From Pseudomonas citronellolis (GTDB lineage: Bacteria > Pseudomonadota > Gammaproteobacteria > Pseudomonadales > Pseudomonadaceae), in the NCBI RefSeq assembly GCF_900112375.1, contig NZ_FOLS01000002.1, positions 1-64,000 on the forward strand: a stretch of DNA of 64,000 nucleotides, given 5' to 3'. The notes under the pieces are model-generated. The model was not told the DNA's origin. It worked only from the letters and a program-made list of their open reading frames with translations, and did not search any database. Below are positions 15,915 through 24,930 of the stretch, one piece after another. Position numbers and translations under genes: made by a program. How positions within the stretch are numbered: the first letter of the stretch is position 1; every line of letters begins with the position of its first letter.

Positions 15915-17864
15915 TCAGAAGCTGAAGGTGTAGCGCAGCTCGGCGGTGCGCGGGCGGCCCAGGTTGTCCACCTGGCGGATGCCGTTGGTGGTGCGGCTGG
16001 TGGCGTAGTCGCGGTCCAGCAGGTTCTCCAGCAGCAGGCTCAGGCGGTGGCGGCGGGCGCCGTCGAGGTAGCGGTAGGCGTCGCCGTCGAGCACCGTGTA
16101 GTGGCCGTAGTCGTCGCCCTGCGGGCTGACGATGGAGCCCACGTAGCGCAGCGCCATGCCGAAGCCCCACGGGTCCTGGTCGTAGCCCAGGCGGGTGCGG
16201 GCGAAGAAGTGCGGGATGTTGTTCACCGTCACGCCCTCGCGGGTGTCCACCAGGTTGCGGGTGGCGTCGGCGTCCAGCTGCCAGTGCTCGCCCAGCCGCC
16301 ACTGGCCGTTGGCCTCGATGCCGCGCACCTCGATCTCGCCGTCGCCGTTCACCCACTGGTCGCCGGCCAGGGTGATGAGGTCCTTTATCTCGCGGCGGAA
16401 CAGGGTGACGCTGCCGCTCCAGGGCTGGCCGAACAGCGCGCCGCTGTAGTCCAGGCCCAGCTCGGCGTTGCGGCTGCGCTCGGGCTTGAGGTCGCGATTG
16501 CCGATCTCGCTGCCCGGCTCGTTGACGAACAGCTGCTCGGCGTTGGGCAGCTTGAAGGCGGTGCCCAGCTGGCCGCGCAGCTTGAGCTGGTCGCTGAGGT
16601 CGTAGAGCGAGGTGAGCATCCACACGGTGGCGCCCTCGCCGCCGCTCATTTCCTCGCGGCGCACGCCCAGGCTGGGGTGCCAGTTCGGCAGCAGGTCCAC
16701 CTGCGGGCGCAACTGGGCGTACAGGGCGTGGGATTCGGCCTTGTCGTTGTCGATGATCAGGACGTCGTCCTGGCCCTTGTACCACTGGTTGTCGCTGCCG
16801 AAGACCAGCTCGTGGCCGCCGGCCAGGCGCGCCTTGCCCTCCAGCTGCGCGCCCCAGTCGGTGAAGCCCCAGTAGTCGTTGTGGTTGAGCACCCGGGTGC
16901 CGCCGCCGGCGAGGTTGTAGATGCGCGTGTAGCGGGTGTCCCAGTCGTTCAGGTGGGCCTTGGCGAACCAGCTGAAGTCGTCGTTCAGGCGCTGCTCGAA
17001 GGTCGCCGTGGCGATCTGCTGGATGCGGTCGTTGCTGGTGTGGTGGTTGTCGGCCGGGCGGGCGAAGTCCAGGTCGGCGTCGGCGTATTGGTAGAACAGC
17101 TCCAGCCGCGAGGTATCGCCGAAAGCCTGGATGGCCTTGGCGCCGAACACGTTGACGTCGTAGGAGCGGCGCTTGTCGCTGACGGTGTCGGTCATGTCCT
17201 GTTCGCGGAACGGCTTGTAGCCGTCGGAGCGGTTGTGGCTGACGTAGGCCAGCAGGCCGAGGTCGCCCAGGCCGTTCTCCAGCACCTTCTCCACCCGCGC
17301 GTCGCCGTTGCGCCCGCGGAAGCTGTCCAGGCCCAGGTTGACCTCGCCGGAAGCCTCGCGGGTCTGCGCGCTGCGGGTGACGATGTTGATCACCCCGGAC
17401 ACCGCCTGGGTGCCGAACAGCAGGCCCTGGCCGCCCTTGAGCACCTCGATGCGCTCCACCGCGGTGGTCGGCAGGGTGTCCAGGTAGAGGCCGCCGTACA
17501 GGCGGTTGTTCAGGCGCACGCCGTCGAGCAGGATCAGGGTGTCGTCGTTGCGCCCGCCCAGCAGCGAGTAGGTGCCGTAGTCGAAAGGGCCGTTCTTCGG
17601 CGCCACGAACAGGCCGGGCACGTACATCTGCAGCACGCGGGTGATGTCGGCGCTGGGGCCGGCGCGCTCGATCTGCTCGCGCTCGATGACTTCGAGCTTG
17701 CTGCCGTAGCGGGCCATCTCGGCGACGGTGGTGGACTCCACCGAGGGCGCGCTGACGATTTCATCGCGCAGGCCCAGGGGCTCGGCGTTCAGGCAGGGGC
17801 TCAGCAGCAGCCCGGCCAGCCAGGGCGCACGCCGGGAAACGGAATGGGAAAGGGGGAATTGCAA
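15915..17864 (-). CDS. btuB: TonB-dependent outer-membrane receptor, BtuB type
   Basis: A 649-residue receptor for uptake of cobalamin or related corrinoids. It has a signal peptide, a plug domain (about residues 50-165) with LGGRNDDTLILLDGVRLN and ERIEVLKGGQGLLFGTQAVSGVINI, then a 22-strand barrel with a TonB-dependent receptor end (LLDRDYATSRTTNGI) and terminal Phe (TAELRYTFSF). A cobalamin riboswitch upstream supports the substrate. First gene of the btuB-ferredoxin-btuF operon; the ferredoxin gene starts within 8 bp of its stop. Length and plug wording are closer to BtuB than to siderophore receptors. Confidence 0.9.
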   Translation of the reverse strand: MQFPLSHSVSRRAPWLAGLLLSPCLNAEPLGLRDEIVSAPSVESTTVAEMARYGSKLEVIEREQIERAGPSADITRVLQMYVPGLFVAPKNGPFDYGTYSLLGGRNDDTLILLDGVRLNNRLYGGLYLDTLPTTAVERIEVLKGGQGLLFGTQAVSGVINIVTRSAQTREASGEVNLGLDSFRGRNGDARVEKVLENGLGDLGLLAYVSHNRSDGYKPFREQDMTDTVSDKRRSYDVNVFGAKAIQAFGDTSRLELFYQYADADLDFARPADNHHTSNDRIQQIATATFEQRLNDDFSWFAKAHLNDWDTRYTRIYNLAGGGTRVLNHNDYWGFTDWGAQLEGKARLAGGHELVFGSDNQWYKGQDDVLIIDNDKAESHALYAQLRPQVDLLPNWHPSLGVRREEMSGGEGATVWMLTSLYDLSDQLKLRGQLGTAFKLPNAEQLFVNEPGSEIGNRDLKPERSRNAELGLDYSGALFGQPWSGSVTLFRREIKDLITLAGDQWVNGDGEIEVRGIEANGQWRLGEHWQLDADATRNLVDTREGVTVNNIPHFFARTRLGYDQDPWGFGMALRYVGSIVSPQGDDYGHYTVLDGDAYRYLDGARRHRLSLLLENLLDRDYATSRTTNGIRQVDNLGRPRTAELRYTFSF

Positions 17865-17964
17865 GGTGATCGCCTCGAAACGGGAATTTCGCAGGCGGCG
17901 CAGCGAGTCCCGGCGCGAGCGCGTCCGGAATCCGGCTCACGCCCGCCCACCGCGGGTTTGCCAA

Positions 17965-18135
17965 CAACGCTCCAGGCCGGTCTCCGGGCTTGCGAGGGTT
18001 CTGGAGCATCCGCCTTCCCATGCCTGAGCACAGTGGCCTCGTGGATGCCCCGCTCGCTTACCGTTGCGGGGGCAGCGCCGGACTGATCGCCAAGGGCGAC
18101 GCACCGGCTTCCCGTTTCACCTCACGCACGGCGGC
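17965..18135 (-). promoter_or_regulatory. Cobalamin riboswitch controlling btuB
   Basis: Read on the minus strand, the conserved blocks come in order: AAACGGGAAGCCGGTGCG, then GCGCTGCCCCCGCAACGGTA, then GCCACTGTGC (B12 box), then CATGGGAAGGCGG, then AAGCCCGGAGACCGGCC. This is the full AdoCbl-class architecture. It lies about 100 bp upstream of the btuB start. High cobalamin should shut off btuB and the two genes behind it. Confidence 0.96.
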
Positions 18136-18289
18136 GTGAGGCACCTGGAACGGCGCGCATCTGACCATCGGTGCGGCGGGGCGTCAAGGGCGCGGGTGTC
18201 GCGCCTGGACCGTCCATCCAACGGCGGTTAAGGTGAGCGGCCCGGAACCGGGCCCCCGGTGCCCTGCACATGGAAAAGACTGGATACAA

Positions 18290-18646
18290 ATGACCGACCT
18301 CCCCATCGTCTCCGTGCTCATCCACGTGCCCGACTGGCGCACAGCCACCGACTGGTACGCCCAGGCCTTTCCCGCGGCACGCCGCGTGGTGCACGCCCCC
18401 GACGACTTCGGCCACCTGCAGCTGGGCGCGGTGGCCCTGGAGATCGTCAACGCCGACGCCAAGGTCACCGCCGGCGCCGCGGGCTCGGTGGTGTACTGGC
18501 GCGTCGCCAACCTCGACGGCGAGCGGGCCCGCCTGCTGGCCCTGGGCGCCGAACCCTGGCGCGGGCCGCTGGCCCTGCCGGAGGGCGGGCGCATGTGCCA
18601 GGTGCGCGATCCCTGGGGCAACTGCATCGGCCTGCGGGAGGACTGA
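18290..18646 (+). CDS. VOC-superfamily protein, glyoxalase/bleomycin-resistance type
   Basis: A 118-residue single-domain protein. It starts MTDLPIVSVLIHVPDWRTAT, the usual first strand and helix of the fold, and ends VRDPWGNCIGLRED, the conserved DPxGN segment. The ATG at 18290 is used since upstream sequence lacks family similarity; the ribosome-binding site is weak. It lies divergent to the btuB riboswitch and 60 bp before lemA on the same strand. Substrate unknown. Confidence 0.85.
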   Translation: MTDLPIVSVLIHVPDWRTATDWYAQAFPAARRVVHAPDDFGHLQLGAVALEIVNADAKVTAGAAGSVVYWRVANLDGERARLLALGAEPWRGPLALPEGGRMCQVRDPWGNCIGLRED

Positions 18647-18706
18647 CAGGCGCCAGCTTTCCGCTATCATCGGCGGACCTTTCCCGACGCCCGAAAAGGA
18701 CCTCCC

Positions 18707-19303
18707 ATGTCGGTTTCCTCCCTGGTCACCCTGCTCGTCCTCGCCGTGCTGTTCTTCGGCGTCATCGCCATCTACAACCGCCTGGTGAACCTGCGCGCCC
18801 GCTACCGCAACGCCTTCGCGCAGATCGAGGTGCAGCTCAAGCGGCGCTACGACCTGATCCCCAACCTGGTGGAAACCGCCAAGGCCTACCTCAAGCACGA
18901 GCGGGAAACCCTGGAAGCGGTGATCGCCGCGCGCAATGCCGCGGTGGCCGGGCTCAAGGCCGCCGCCAGCCAGCCCGGCGCCGCTGCCGGCCTGGCCCAG
19001 CTGGCCAGCGCCGAAGGCGCCCTGGGCGGCGCGCTGGGGCGGCTCAACGTGACCATGGAAGCCTACCCGGACCTCAAGGCCTCGCAGAACCTGCAGCAGC
19101 TCACCGAGGAGCTGTCGAGCACCGAGAACAAAGTGGCCTTCGCCCGCCAGGCCTACAACGACGCAGTGATGGAATACAACGCCTACCGCCAGTCGTTCCC
19201 CGCCGTGGTGCTGGCGGCGAATTTCGGCCACAAGGCCGAGGTCGCGCAGCTGGAGTTCGCCGACAGCAAGCAGATCCAGGACGCGCCCAAGGTCGCCTTC
19301 TGA
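18707..19303 (+). CDS. lemA: LemA family protein
   Basis: A 198-residue protein with one N-terminal membrane helix (VTLLVLAVLFFGVIAIYNRL) and a long helical-bundle domain containing the family signatures YDLIPNLVETAK and TENKVAFARQAYNDAVMEYN. The helix anchors it to the inner membrane. LemA proteins accompany M48 metalloproteases in many bacteria, as here (15-bp gap to the protease), but their function is not well defined. This LemA is not the GacS sensor kinase, which once shared the name. AAAAGGACC before the ATG is the ribosome-binding site. Confidence 0.93.
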   Translation: MSVSSLVTLLVLAVLFFGVIAIYNRLVNLRARYRNAFAQIEVQLKRRYDLIPNLVETAKAYLKHERETLEAVIAARNAAVAGLKAAASQPGAAAGLAQLASAEGALGGALGRLNVTMEAYPDLKASQNLQQLTEELSSTENKVAFARQAYNDAVMEYNAYRQSFPAVVLAANFGHKAEVAQLEFADSKQIQDAPKVAF

Positions 19304-19318
19304 CGAGCGGCCCGCGCG

Positions 19319-21277
19319 ATGAACTTCTTCCAGCACCAGGACCGCGCCCGCCGCCAGACCGGCCGGCTGATCCTGCTCCTGGCCGCGGCGGTGGCCTGCC
19401 TGGTGACGCTCACCAGCCTGGCCCTGGGCTGGCTCTGGCGCCACATCGGCGAGCCCGCCAGCCACTGGACCTCGCCGCAGCGCCTGCCCGACCTCGAGCT
19501 TTACCTGTGGGTGGCCCTAGTGGTGGTCGGCGTGGTGATCGTCGGCGCCTGGTACAAGCACCGCCAGCTGCGCCTGGGCGGCCGCGCCGTGGCCGAGCGC
19601 CTGGGCGGCCGGCTGATCAACCTGGACGCCCGCGACGCCGAGGAGCGCCGGGTGCTCAACGTGGTCGAGGAAATGGCCATCGCCTCGGGCGCCCCGGTGC
19701 CGCCGGTGTACCTGCTGGAGGACAGCGGCATCAACGCCTTCGCCGCCGGCCTGACGCCGCGCGACGCGGTCATCGGCGTCACCCGCGGGACCATCGCCCT
19801 GCTCAGCCGCGACGAGCTGCAGGGGGTGATCGCCCACGAGTTCAGCCACATCCACCACGGCGACATGCGCCTGAACACCCGCCTGGTGGCGCTGCTGCAC
19901 GGCATCCTGCTGCTGGGCCTGATCGGCGAGACCATGGTCCGCGGCCTGTGGGACAGCCACTGCGCCGACGACGTGGCGCGCATCCGCATGCAGCGCAGCA
20001 ACGCCGGAAATGACAGCGGCTCCGGCTCGGCCCTGGGCTTCATCGCGCTGGCCTTCGTCGCCGGCCTGTGCCTGTGGGTGCTGGGCTCGGTCGGGACCTT
20101 CTTCGGCAGCCTGATCAAGGCCGCGGTGAACCGCCAGCGCGAATACCTCGCCGACGCCTCCGCCGTGCAGTTCACCCGCAACCCGGCCAGCATCGCCGGG
20201 GCGCTGAAGAAGGTCGGCGGCTACGGCTCGCTGCTCGGCGCCCTGCACCGCGCCGAGTTCAGCCACCTGTACTTCAGCGACGGCCTGGCCAACCACTGGT
20301 TCGGCCTGGCCACCCACCCGCCGCTGGAGGCGCGCATCCGCCGCATCGAGCCGGGCTGGGACGGCCGCTACCCGAAGGTGGAACCGCGCCTGGACATCCC
20401 GCTGGTGGACCGCGAGACCTGGAACGCCGCCCTGCGCGGCTACCCCTCGGGCGCGGCGCTGGCGTCGGTCGAGGCCATCGGCGAGCCGGCCGGGGCGCAC
20501 CTGGAGCAAGCGCGGCACACCCTGCAACGGCTGGATGAAAGCCTGCGGGCGGCGGCGCACAAGGTCGATGGCGCGCAGGCGCTGGTCTACGGCCTGCTGC
20601 TGGATGCCGAAGCGCTGGCCCGCGCCCAGCAATTGCAACTGCTCAAGCCGCGCCTGGAGCTGGGCGTGGCCTTCCAGTTCGACCGCCTGGAGGAGCACCT
20701 GCACGCCCTCGATCCAGGCCAGCGCCTGCCCCTGCTGGACCTGGCCATGCCGGCGCTGAAGCAGTTGGACGCCACCCAGGTGGCGAGCCTGCTGGGCAAC
20801 ATGGCGCTGCTGATCAAGGCCGACCGCCGGGTGAAGCTGCTGGAGTGGACGCTGCTGCGCATCGTCGAACGCAACCTGCGCCCGGCCCCGGCGCGCATCG
20901 GCAACCTGCCGCTGGCCGAGCTGGGCGACGAGGCGGCGGTCCTGCTGGCCTTCCTCGCCGGCGTCGACGAAGCCGAAGCGGCCCATGCCGAACAGGCCTT
21001 CGCCCAGGCCTGGGCCACCCTGCCCTTCGCCGTGCGGCAGCCGCCGCAGGCCGGCACCCTGCGCGAGCTGGAGGCGGCGCTGCGACGCCTGGCGCAACTG
21101 CGCCCATTGCAGAAGCCGCAGCTGCTCAAGGCCATGGTCCGCTGCAGCGAATACGACGGCCGCATCAGCGTGGCCGAGGCGGAACTGCTGCGCGCGGTGG
21201 CCGACATCCTCGACTGCCCGATGCCGCCGTTGCTGGCGGATACGGCTTTTCGTAGGAGCGAGCTTGCTCGCGAATGA
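19319..21277 (+). CDS. Large membrane M48-family zinc metalloprotease
   Basis: A 652-residue inner-membrane protease. Two helices lie near residues 17-40 and 60-78; the zinc site HEFSH is at 173-177, with a further helix pair after it and the third ligand expected in the NRQREYLADASAVQF region. After about residue 330 comes an Ala/Leu-rich C-terminal half with no HtpX counterpart. Such long M48 proteins paired with LemA form their own group, probably for membrane protein quality control. The last residues, FRRSELARE and the TGA, are encoded by a REP palindrome, so the natural C-terminus appears to have been replaced. Confidence 0.9.
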   Translation: MNFFQHQDRARRQTGRLILLLAAAVACLVTLTSLALGWLWRHIGEPASHWTSPQRLPDLELYLWVALVVVGVVIVGAWYKHRQLRLGGRAVAERLGGRLINLDARDAEERRVLNVVEEMAIASGAPVPPVYLLEDSGINAFAAGLTPRDAVIGVTRGTIALLSRDELQGVIAHEFSHIHHGDMRLNTRLVALLHGILLLGLIGETMVRGLWDSHCADDVARIRMQRSNAGNDSGSGSALGFIALAFVAGLCLWVLGSVGTFFGSLIKAAVNRQREYLADASAVQFTRNPASIAGALKKVGGYGSLLGALHRAEFSHLYFSDGLANHWFGLATHPPLEARIRRIEPGWDGRYPKVEPRLDIPLVDRETWNAALRGYPSGAALASVEAIGEPAGAHLEQARHTLQRLDESLRAAAHKVDGAQALVYGLLLDAEALARAQQLQLLKPRLELGVAFQFDRLEEHLHALDPGQRLPLLDLAMPALKQLDATQVASLLGNMALLIKADRRVKLLEWTLLRIVERNLRPAPARIGNLPLAELGDEAAVLLAFLAGVDEAEAAHAEQAFAQAWATLPFAVRQPPQAGTLRELEAALRRLAQLRPLQKPQLLKAMVRCSEYDGRISVAEAELLRAVADILDCPMPPLLADTAFRRSELARE

Positions 21278-21320
21278 GTCCCGCAGCGGAGTCTGTTCGC
21301 GAGCAAGCTCGCTCCTACGA
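21251..21320. repeat. Inverted pair of REP elements overlapping the protease stop codon
   Basis: Two copies of the GTAGGAGCGAGCTTGCTCGC REP lie head to head, at 21251-21274 and 21296-21320. The first is read in frame as the end of the M48 protease gene. The spacer (TGAGTCCCGCAGCGGAGTCTG) recurs almost unchanged at 45557-45580 and, inverted, near 62915-62935. Confidence 0.92.
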
Positions 21321-21364
21321 AGAGCACCTCGGCGCGGTCATGGGCGATGGAGTTGCCGGAAGGT

Positions 21365-21507
21365 GTAGGAGCGGACTCTGTCCGCGATAGCCGGAGGTTC
21401 CGGCGCGATTCGCGGATAAGATCCGCTCCTACGCTACCCCACCCGCGCCATTCCCATGTAGGAGCGCGCCCTGCGCGCGATTTCGCGGGCAGGGCCCGCT
21501 CCTACAG
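21365..21507. repeat. Composite of two palindromic repeats (142-bp unit)
   Basis: A palindrome of about 69 bp (GTAGGAGCGGACTCTGTCCG...CGCTCCTACG) at 21365-21433 is followed, with its start exactly 93 bp on, by a 50-bp palindrome of the GTAGGAGCGCGCCCTGC type at 21458-21507. The same arrangement with the same spacing occurs at 31808, 31982 and 51752. With the REP pair it fills the gap between the protease and permease genes. Confidence 0.85.
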
Positions 21508-21559
21508 TTGTCGTGAGGCATGGAGTTTCCTCTCCGTCCGCGATTCGCCACACAAAAGA

Positions 21560-21583
21560 AAAGGGCCTCCGAAGAGGCCCTTT
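21560..21583 (-). terminator. Rho-independent terminator after the AAT permease gene
   Basis: A 10-bp stem, AAAGGGCCTC with GAGGCCCTTT around a 4-base loop, is followed on the minus strand by TTTCTTTT. It lies 20 bp beyond the permease stop codon. Confidence 0.8.
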
Positions 21584-21601
21584 GTCATTTCATCGCTACG
21601 C

Positions 21602-22984
21602 TCACGCGCCGCTGGCGACCGCGCCCTGCTCGCCCTTGGGCGCCAGGTCGAACACGCGGTACAGCACCACCAGCAGGACCAGGAAGGCCGGGCCGATGTA
21701 GAGGGCGATGCGGGTGTCCTCGAAGAACGCCATCAGCGCCACCACCAGCACCAGGAAGGCCATGGCCAGGTAGGAGCTCAGCGGGTACAGCCACATGCGG
21801 AACTGCAGCTTGCCGGCCTCGGCCGGGCTCAGGCCGCGGCGGAACTTCAGCTGCGCCAGCAGGATCATGGCCCAGGTCCAGATGGCGCCGAAGGTGGCGA
21901 TGGAGGTCACCCAGGTGAACACCTTCTCCGGCACCAGGTAGTTCAGCAGCACGCCGAACAGCAGCGCGACTATGGACAGGATCAGCGCATTGCGCGGCAC
22001 GCCGCCCTTGGAGGTCTTGGCGAAGACCGCCGGCGCCTGGCCGTGCTGGGCCAGGCTGTAGAGCATGCGCCCGGTGCTGAAGATGCCGCCGTTGCAGGAG
22101 GACAGCGCGGCGGTGATCACCACGAAGTTGATGATGCCGGCGGCGGTCTTGATGCCCAGGCGCTCGAAGGTCATCACGAAGGGGCTGCCCTGGGTGCCGA
22201 TCTCGCTCCACGGGTAGATCGACATGATCACGAACAGCGCGCCGACGTAGAACAGCAGGATGCGCCAGAACACCGAGTTGATCGCACCCGGGATGGTCTT
22301 CTGCGGGTTCTTCGCCTCGCCGGCGGTGAGGCCGATCATCTCCACGCCCAGGTAGGCGAACATCACCATCTGCAGCGACATCAGCACGCCGGTGATGCCA
22401 TGGGGCATGAAGCCGCCGTTGCTCCACAGGTTGGAAATGCCGGTGGCCACGCCGCCGTTGCCCAGGCCGAAGACGATCATGCCGCCGCCCACCAGGATCA
22501 GCGCGAGGATGGTGACGACCTTGATCAGGGCGAACCAGAACTCGAACTCGCCGAAGGCGCGCACCGCGATCAGGTTGATGGTGCCCATGCTCGCCAGGGC
22601 CGCCAGGGCCCAGATCCAGCGCGGCACCTCGGGGAACCAGATGCCCATGTAGATGGCCACCGCGGTGATCTCGGCGACGCAGGTCACCAGCCACAGGAAC
22701 CAGTAGTTCCAGCCGGTCAGGTAGCCGGCCAGCGGGCCGAGATAGTCCTGGGCGTAGCGGGCGAAGGAGCCGGCCACGGGGTTGTGCACGGCCATTTCGC
22801 CGAGGGCGCGCATGATGACCAGGATGGCCAGGCCGCCGATGATGTAGGAGAGCATGATGGCCGGGCCGGCCATCTGGATGGCCTTGGCGGAGCCGAGGAA
22901 CAGGCCGACGCCGATGCAGGCGCCGAGGGCCATGAGACGGATGTGCCGCTCGTTGAGATCCCGTTGGAGATCGTGGGACGACAT
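21602..22984 (-). CDS. Amino-acid permease of the AAT family (ProY-like)
   Basis: A 460-residue inner-membrane transporter with 12 predicted helices, of the APC superfamily. The N-terminus (LNERHIRLMALGACIGVGLF) and the first-helix motif GSAKAIQMAGPAIMLSYIIGG are typical, as are FAYLGVEMIGLTAGEAKNP and the NFVVITAALSSCNGGIFSTGR stretch. By eye it is closest to Enterobacterial ProY and relatives; proline, GABA or another neutral amino acid is possible. It is likely a proton symporter. In PAO1 the similar PA0789 also stands beside the large transglycosylase gene. Confidence 0.9.
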   Translation of the reverse strand: MSSHDLQRDLNERHIRLMALGACIGVGLFLGSAKAIQMAGPAIMLSYIIGGLAILVIMRALGEMAVHNPVAGSFARYAQDYLGPLAGYLTGWNYWFLWLVTCVAEITAVAIYMGIWFPEVPRWIWALAALASMGTINLIAVRAFGEFEFWFALIKVVTILALILVGGGMIVFGLGNGGVATGISNLWSNGGFMPHGITGVLMSLQMVMFAYLGVEMIGLTAGEAKNPQKTIPGAINSVFWRILLFYVGALFVIMSIYPWSEIGTQGSPFVMTFERLGIKTAAGIINFVVITAALSSCNGGIFSTGRMLYSLAQHGQAPAVFAKTSKGGVPRNALILSIVALLFGVLLNYLVPEKVFTWVTSIATFGAIWTWAMILLAQLKFRRGLSPAEAGKLQFRMWLYPLSSYLAMAFLVLVVALMAFFEDTRIALYIGPAFLVLLVVLYRVFDLAPKGEQGAVASGA

Positions 22985-23261
22985 GATGGTGCAACCTCGA
23001 TTTTGTTGTTGGGTATATCAGCGGCGACTCGAAGCGCGGTCGGGATGAGGAAGGCCCGCGACGGAAAAAGCGCCGCCACCGCGCCGGTGGGCACGGGGGA
23101 GGATTCGTCTGGGGCCTTCCGGGACTGCACACCGGAAGAGGCTGCCCGCCCTTGTGGAGCGGACGTGGGCATTGCGGGAGTGAACCACTGAGGTCGCCGC
23201 GGAGTGTTGCACAAGATTGCCGGGGCGTCTGCCCCCTTATGGTGCGAACGAGACCAAAGGC

Positions 23262-23939
23262 TTACCCGGCCGGCGCGGCCACCAGCAGCAGCGAGCAGGC
23301 CACGCCGGTATCCGGCCGCCGCGGCTCGCGCAGCGCCAGCAGGCGCCAACCGCTGGCGTGCAGCAGGGCCAGCCAGGATTCGAAGGTGCGGAAGTACCAG
23401 GGCATGGGCTCGCGGAACTCGTCGCCGAAGGCGCTGAAGGTCTCCAGGCGCCAGCCGTCCTCGTAGGGCTCGTCGCCGCAGGCGCTCCAGGGGTGCAGGG
23501 TCTGGATCAGCAGCCGCCCGCCCGGCGCCAGGCGCTGCTGCAGGCCGCGCAGCAGGGGCGCGAGGTCCTCGTCGAACAGGGCGAAGTTGCACACCAGCGC
23601 GTCGAACCGCCCCAGGTGCGCCCCGGCTTCGCCCGCCAGTTCGGCCTGGCTCAGCACCTCGTAGCGCCCCTCGCCGGCCTGGCGCGCGGCCTCGATCAGC
23701 GCTGGCGAGGCATCGATGCCCACCACTTCGCAGCCCTGGGCCTCCAGCACCCGGCACAGCCAGCCTTCGCCGCAGCCGATGTCCAGCACACGATGCGGCG
23801 AACCTTCCAGCACGGCGCGGACGATAGCCTCGTCGGTGGCCAGGCGGCGGCTGTCGATGCGCTGCTCGCGCACTACGCGGGTCCAGGCGCTGGCGTTGCT
23901 GTCCCAGCTGTGGCGGATGCGGGTGGGGTTGTCGGGCAT
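23262..23939 (-). CDS. Class I SAM-dependent methyltransferase
   Basis: A 225-residue cytosolic methyltransferase. Motif I reads VLDIGCGEGWLC (about residues 55-66), followed by VVGIDASPALIEAAR (motif post I) and FDALVCNFALFDED (motif II). The ATG at 23939 is chosen; an ATG at 23972 would add 11 residues, and neither has a good ribosome-binding site. The pattern resembles UbiE/Tam-like small-molecule methyltransferases; the substrate is unknown. The 277 bp between it and the permease start hold no gene or strong structure I can see. Confidence 0.85.
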   Translation of the reverse strand: MPDNPTRIRHSWDSNASAWTRVVREQRIDSRRLATDEAIVRAVLEGSPHRVLDIGCGEGWLCRVLEAQGCEVVGIDASPALIEAARQAGEGRYEVLSQAELAGEAGAHLGRFDALVCNFALFDEDLAPLLRGLQQRLAPGGRLLIQTLHPWSACGDEPYEDGWRLETFSAFGDEFREPMPWYFRTFESWLALLHASGWRLLALREPRRPDTGVACSLLLVAAPAG

Positions 23940-23979
23940 GGTGGGGGTCCGAGGGGAAAGGGAAGATTCCATTTTAGGT

Positions 23980-24472
23980 TGTAGGAGCGAGCTTGCTCGC
24001 GAATGGAGTTTCCCGATGGCTGCGGTGCAGGCCCCGAAGAGCCCCTCTCCCTAACCCTCTCCCTGAAGGGAGAGGGGACCGTTCGGTGTGCCTGGGTATT
24101 CCTGAGTCAGCCGGCAATTACGGAAGTATCCAGCGAACACCACGCTTACCGCTGGCACGGCCAGTGGCTTTCGTAGGAGCGAGCTTGCTCGCGAACCGTG
24201 TTTCCCGGTGACCGCGGTGCTTTCGGTGGACTCCGTACCCTCTCCCCAGCCCTCGGCTGCGCACCCCGCCCTGAAGGGAGAGGGGGCTTGGCCGTGCCGA
24301 GAGAAGGAGTGGTTTCAGCCGTCAATCCAAGTGCTAGCCGGCTGACTCCAAAACATCAGCGTCTGCCCAACGGTCCCCTCTCCCTTCAGGGAGAGGGTTA
24401 GGGAGAGGGCGCTCTTCAGGGCCAGCACCGCAGCTACCGGGAAACTCCGTTCGCGAGCAAGCTCGCTCCTAC
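23980..24472. repeat. Cluster of REP and composite palindromic repeats
   Basis: The gap of about 550 bp is filled with repeats and no gene. GAGCTTGCTCGCG-type REPs lie at 23980-24003, 24172-24195 and (inverted) 24450-24472. A CCCTCTCCCT...GGGAGAGGGG module lies at about 24043-24078. A long composite at 24238-24411 matches that at 5385-5563 in order and orientation, sharing the internal GCCGTGCCGAGAG and GCCGGCTGACTC stretches. Confidence 0.85.
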
Positions 24473-24491
24473 AAAAGAAAAACCCGCCCCC

Positions 24492-24722
24492 TCACAACCC
24501 CTTCGGCACCGCCAGCCCCTTGGTCGAGGGCCCGCGCTTCAACGGCTGCCGGCACCCCGCATCGCTGAACGGCCCGGACAGCCGTGCCCAGCCCTCCCCC
24601 GGCGAGGTCTGGCTGCAGGTCAGGTGGCCGTCCACGCGGCTCTGCCACAGGTAGAACGGCATGGGCGCGGCCTGGGCGGCCAGGCTGGCGATCAACGGCA
24701 GGAACAGCAGGAACAGGCGCAT
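24492..24722 (-). CDS. Small exported protein, function unknown
   Basis: A 76-residue protein. The ATG at 24722 is chosen because a clean signal peptide follows (MRLFLLFLPLIASLAAQAAP). The mature part of about 57 residues has two Cys (LTCSQTS and DAGCRQP), probably a periplasmic disulfide, and several aromatic residues (PFYLWQS). No family is recognised. It is divergent from the large transglycosylase gene, 208 bp away, and may share its control region. Confidence 0.6.
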   Translation of the reverse strand: MRLFLLFLPLIASLAAQAAPMPFYLWQSRVDGHLTCSQTSPGEGWARLSGPFSDAGCRQPLKRGPSTKGLAVPKGL

Positions 24723-24930
24723 CGGGTCGTTTTCCAGGTCACTCGTCGGGCATTGTCGCGGCTTGGGTAGGACGAAGGCACGACATTCAGCAGAATTTTC
24801 CCCGCCTACTACGCTCAAAGAAAGGGGAGGCCGCTGGCACGGGGGCTTTCGCGGCACCGGGATGGGTGCCGGTCGTCACGTCGGCGGAGACCACTTACTC
24901 AGGCTTTCGCAAGCATGGGCAGGTCGTGAT

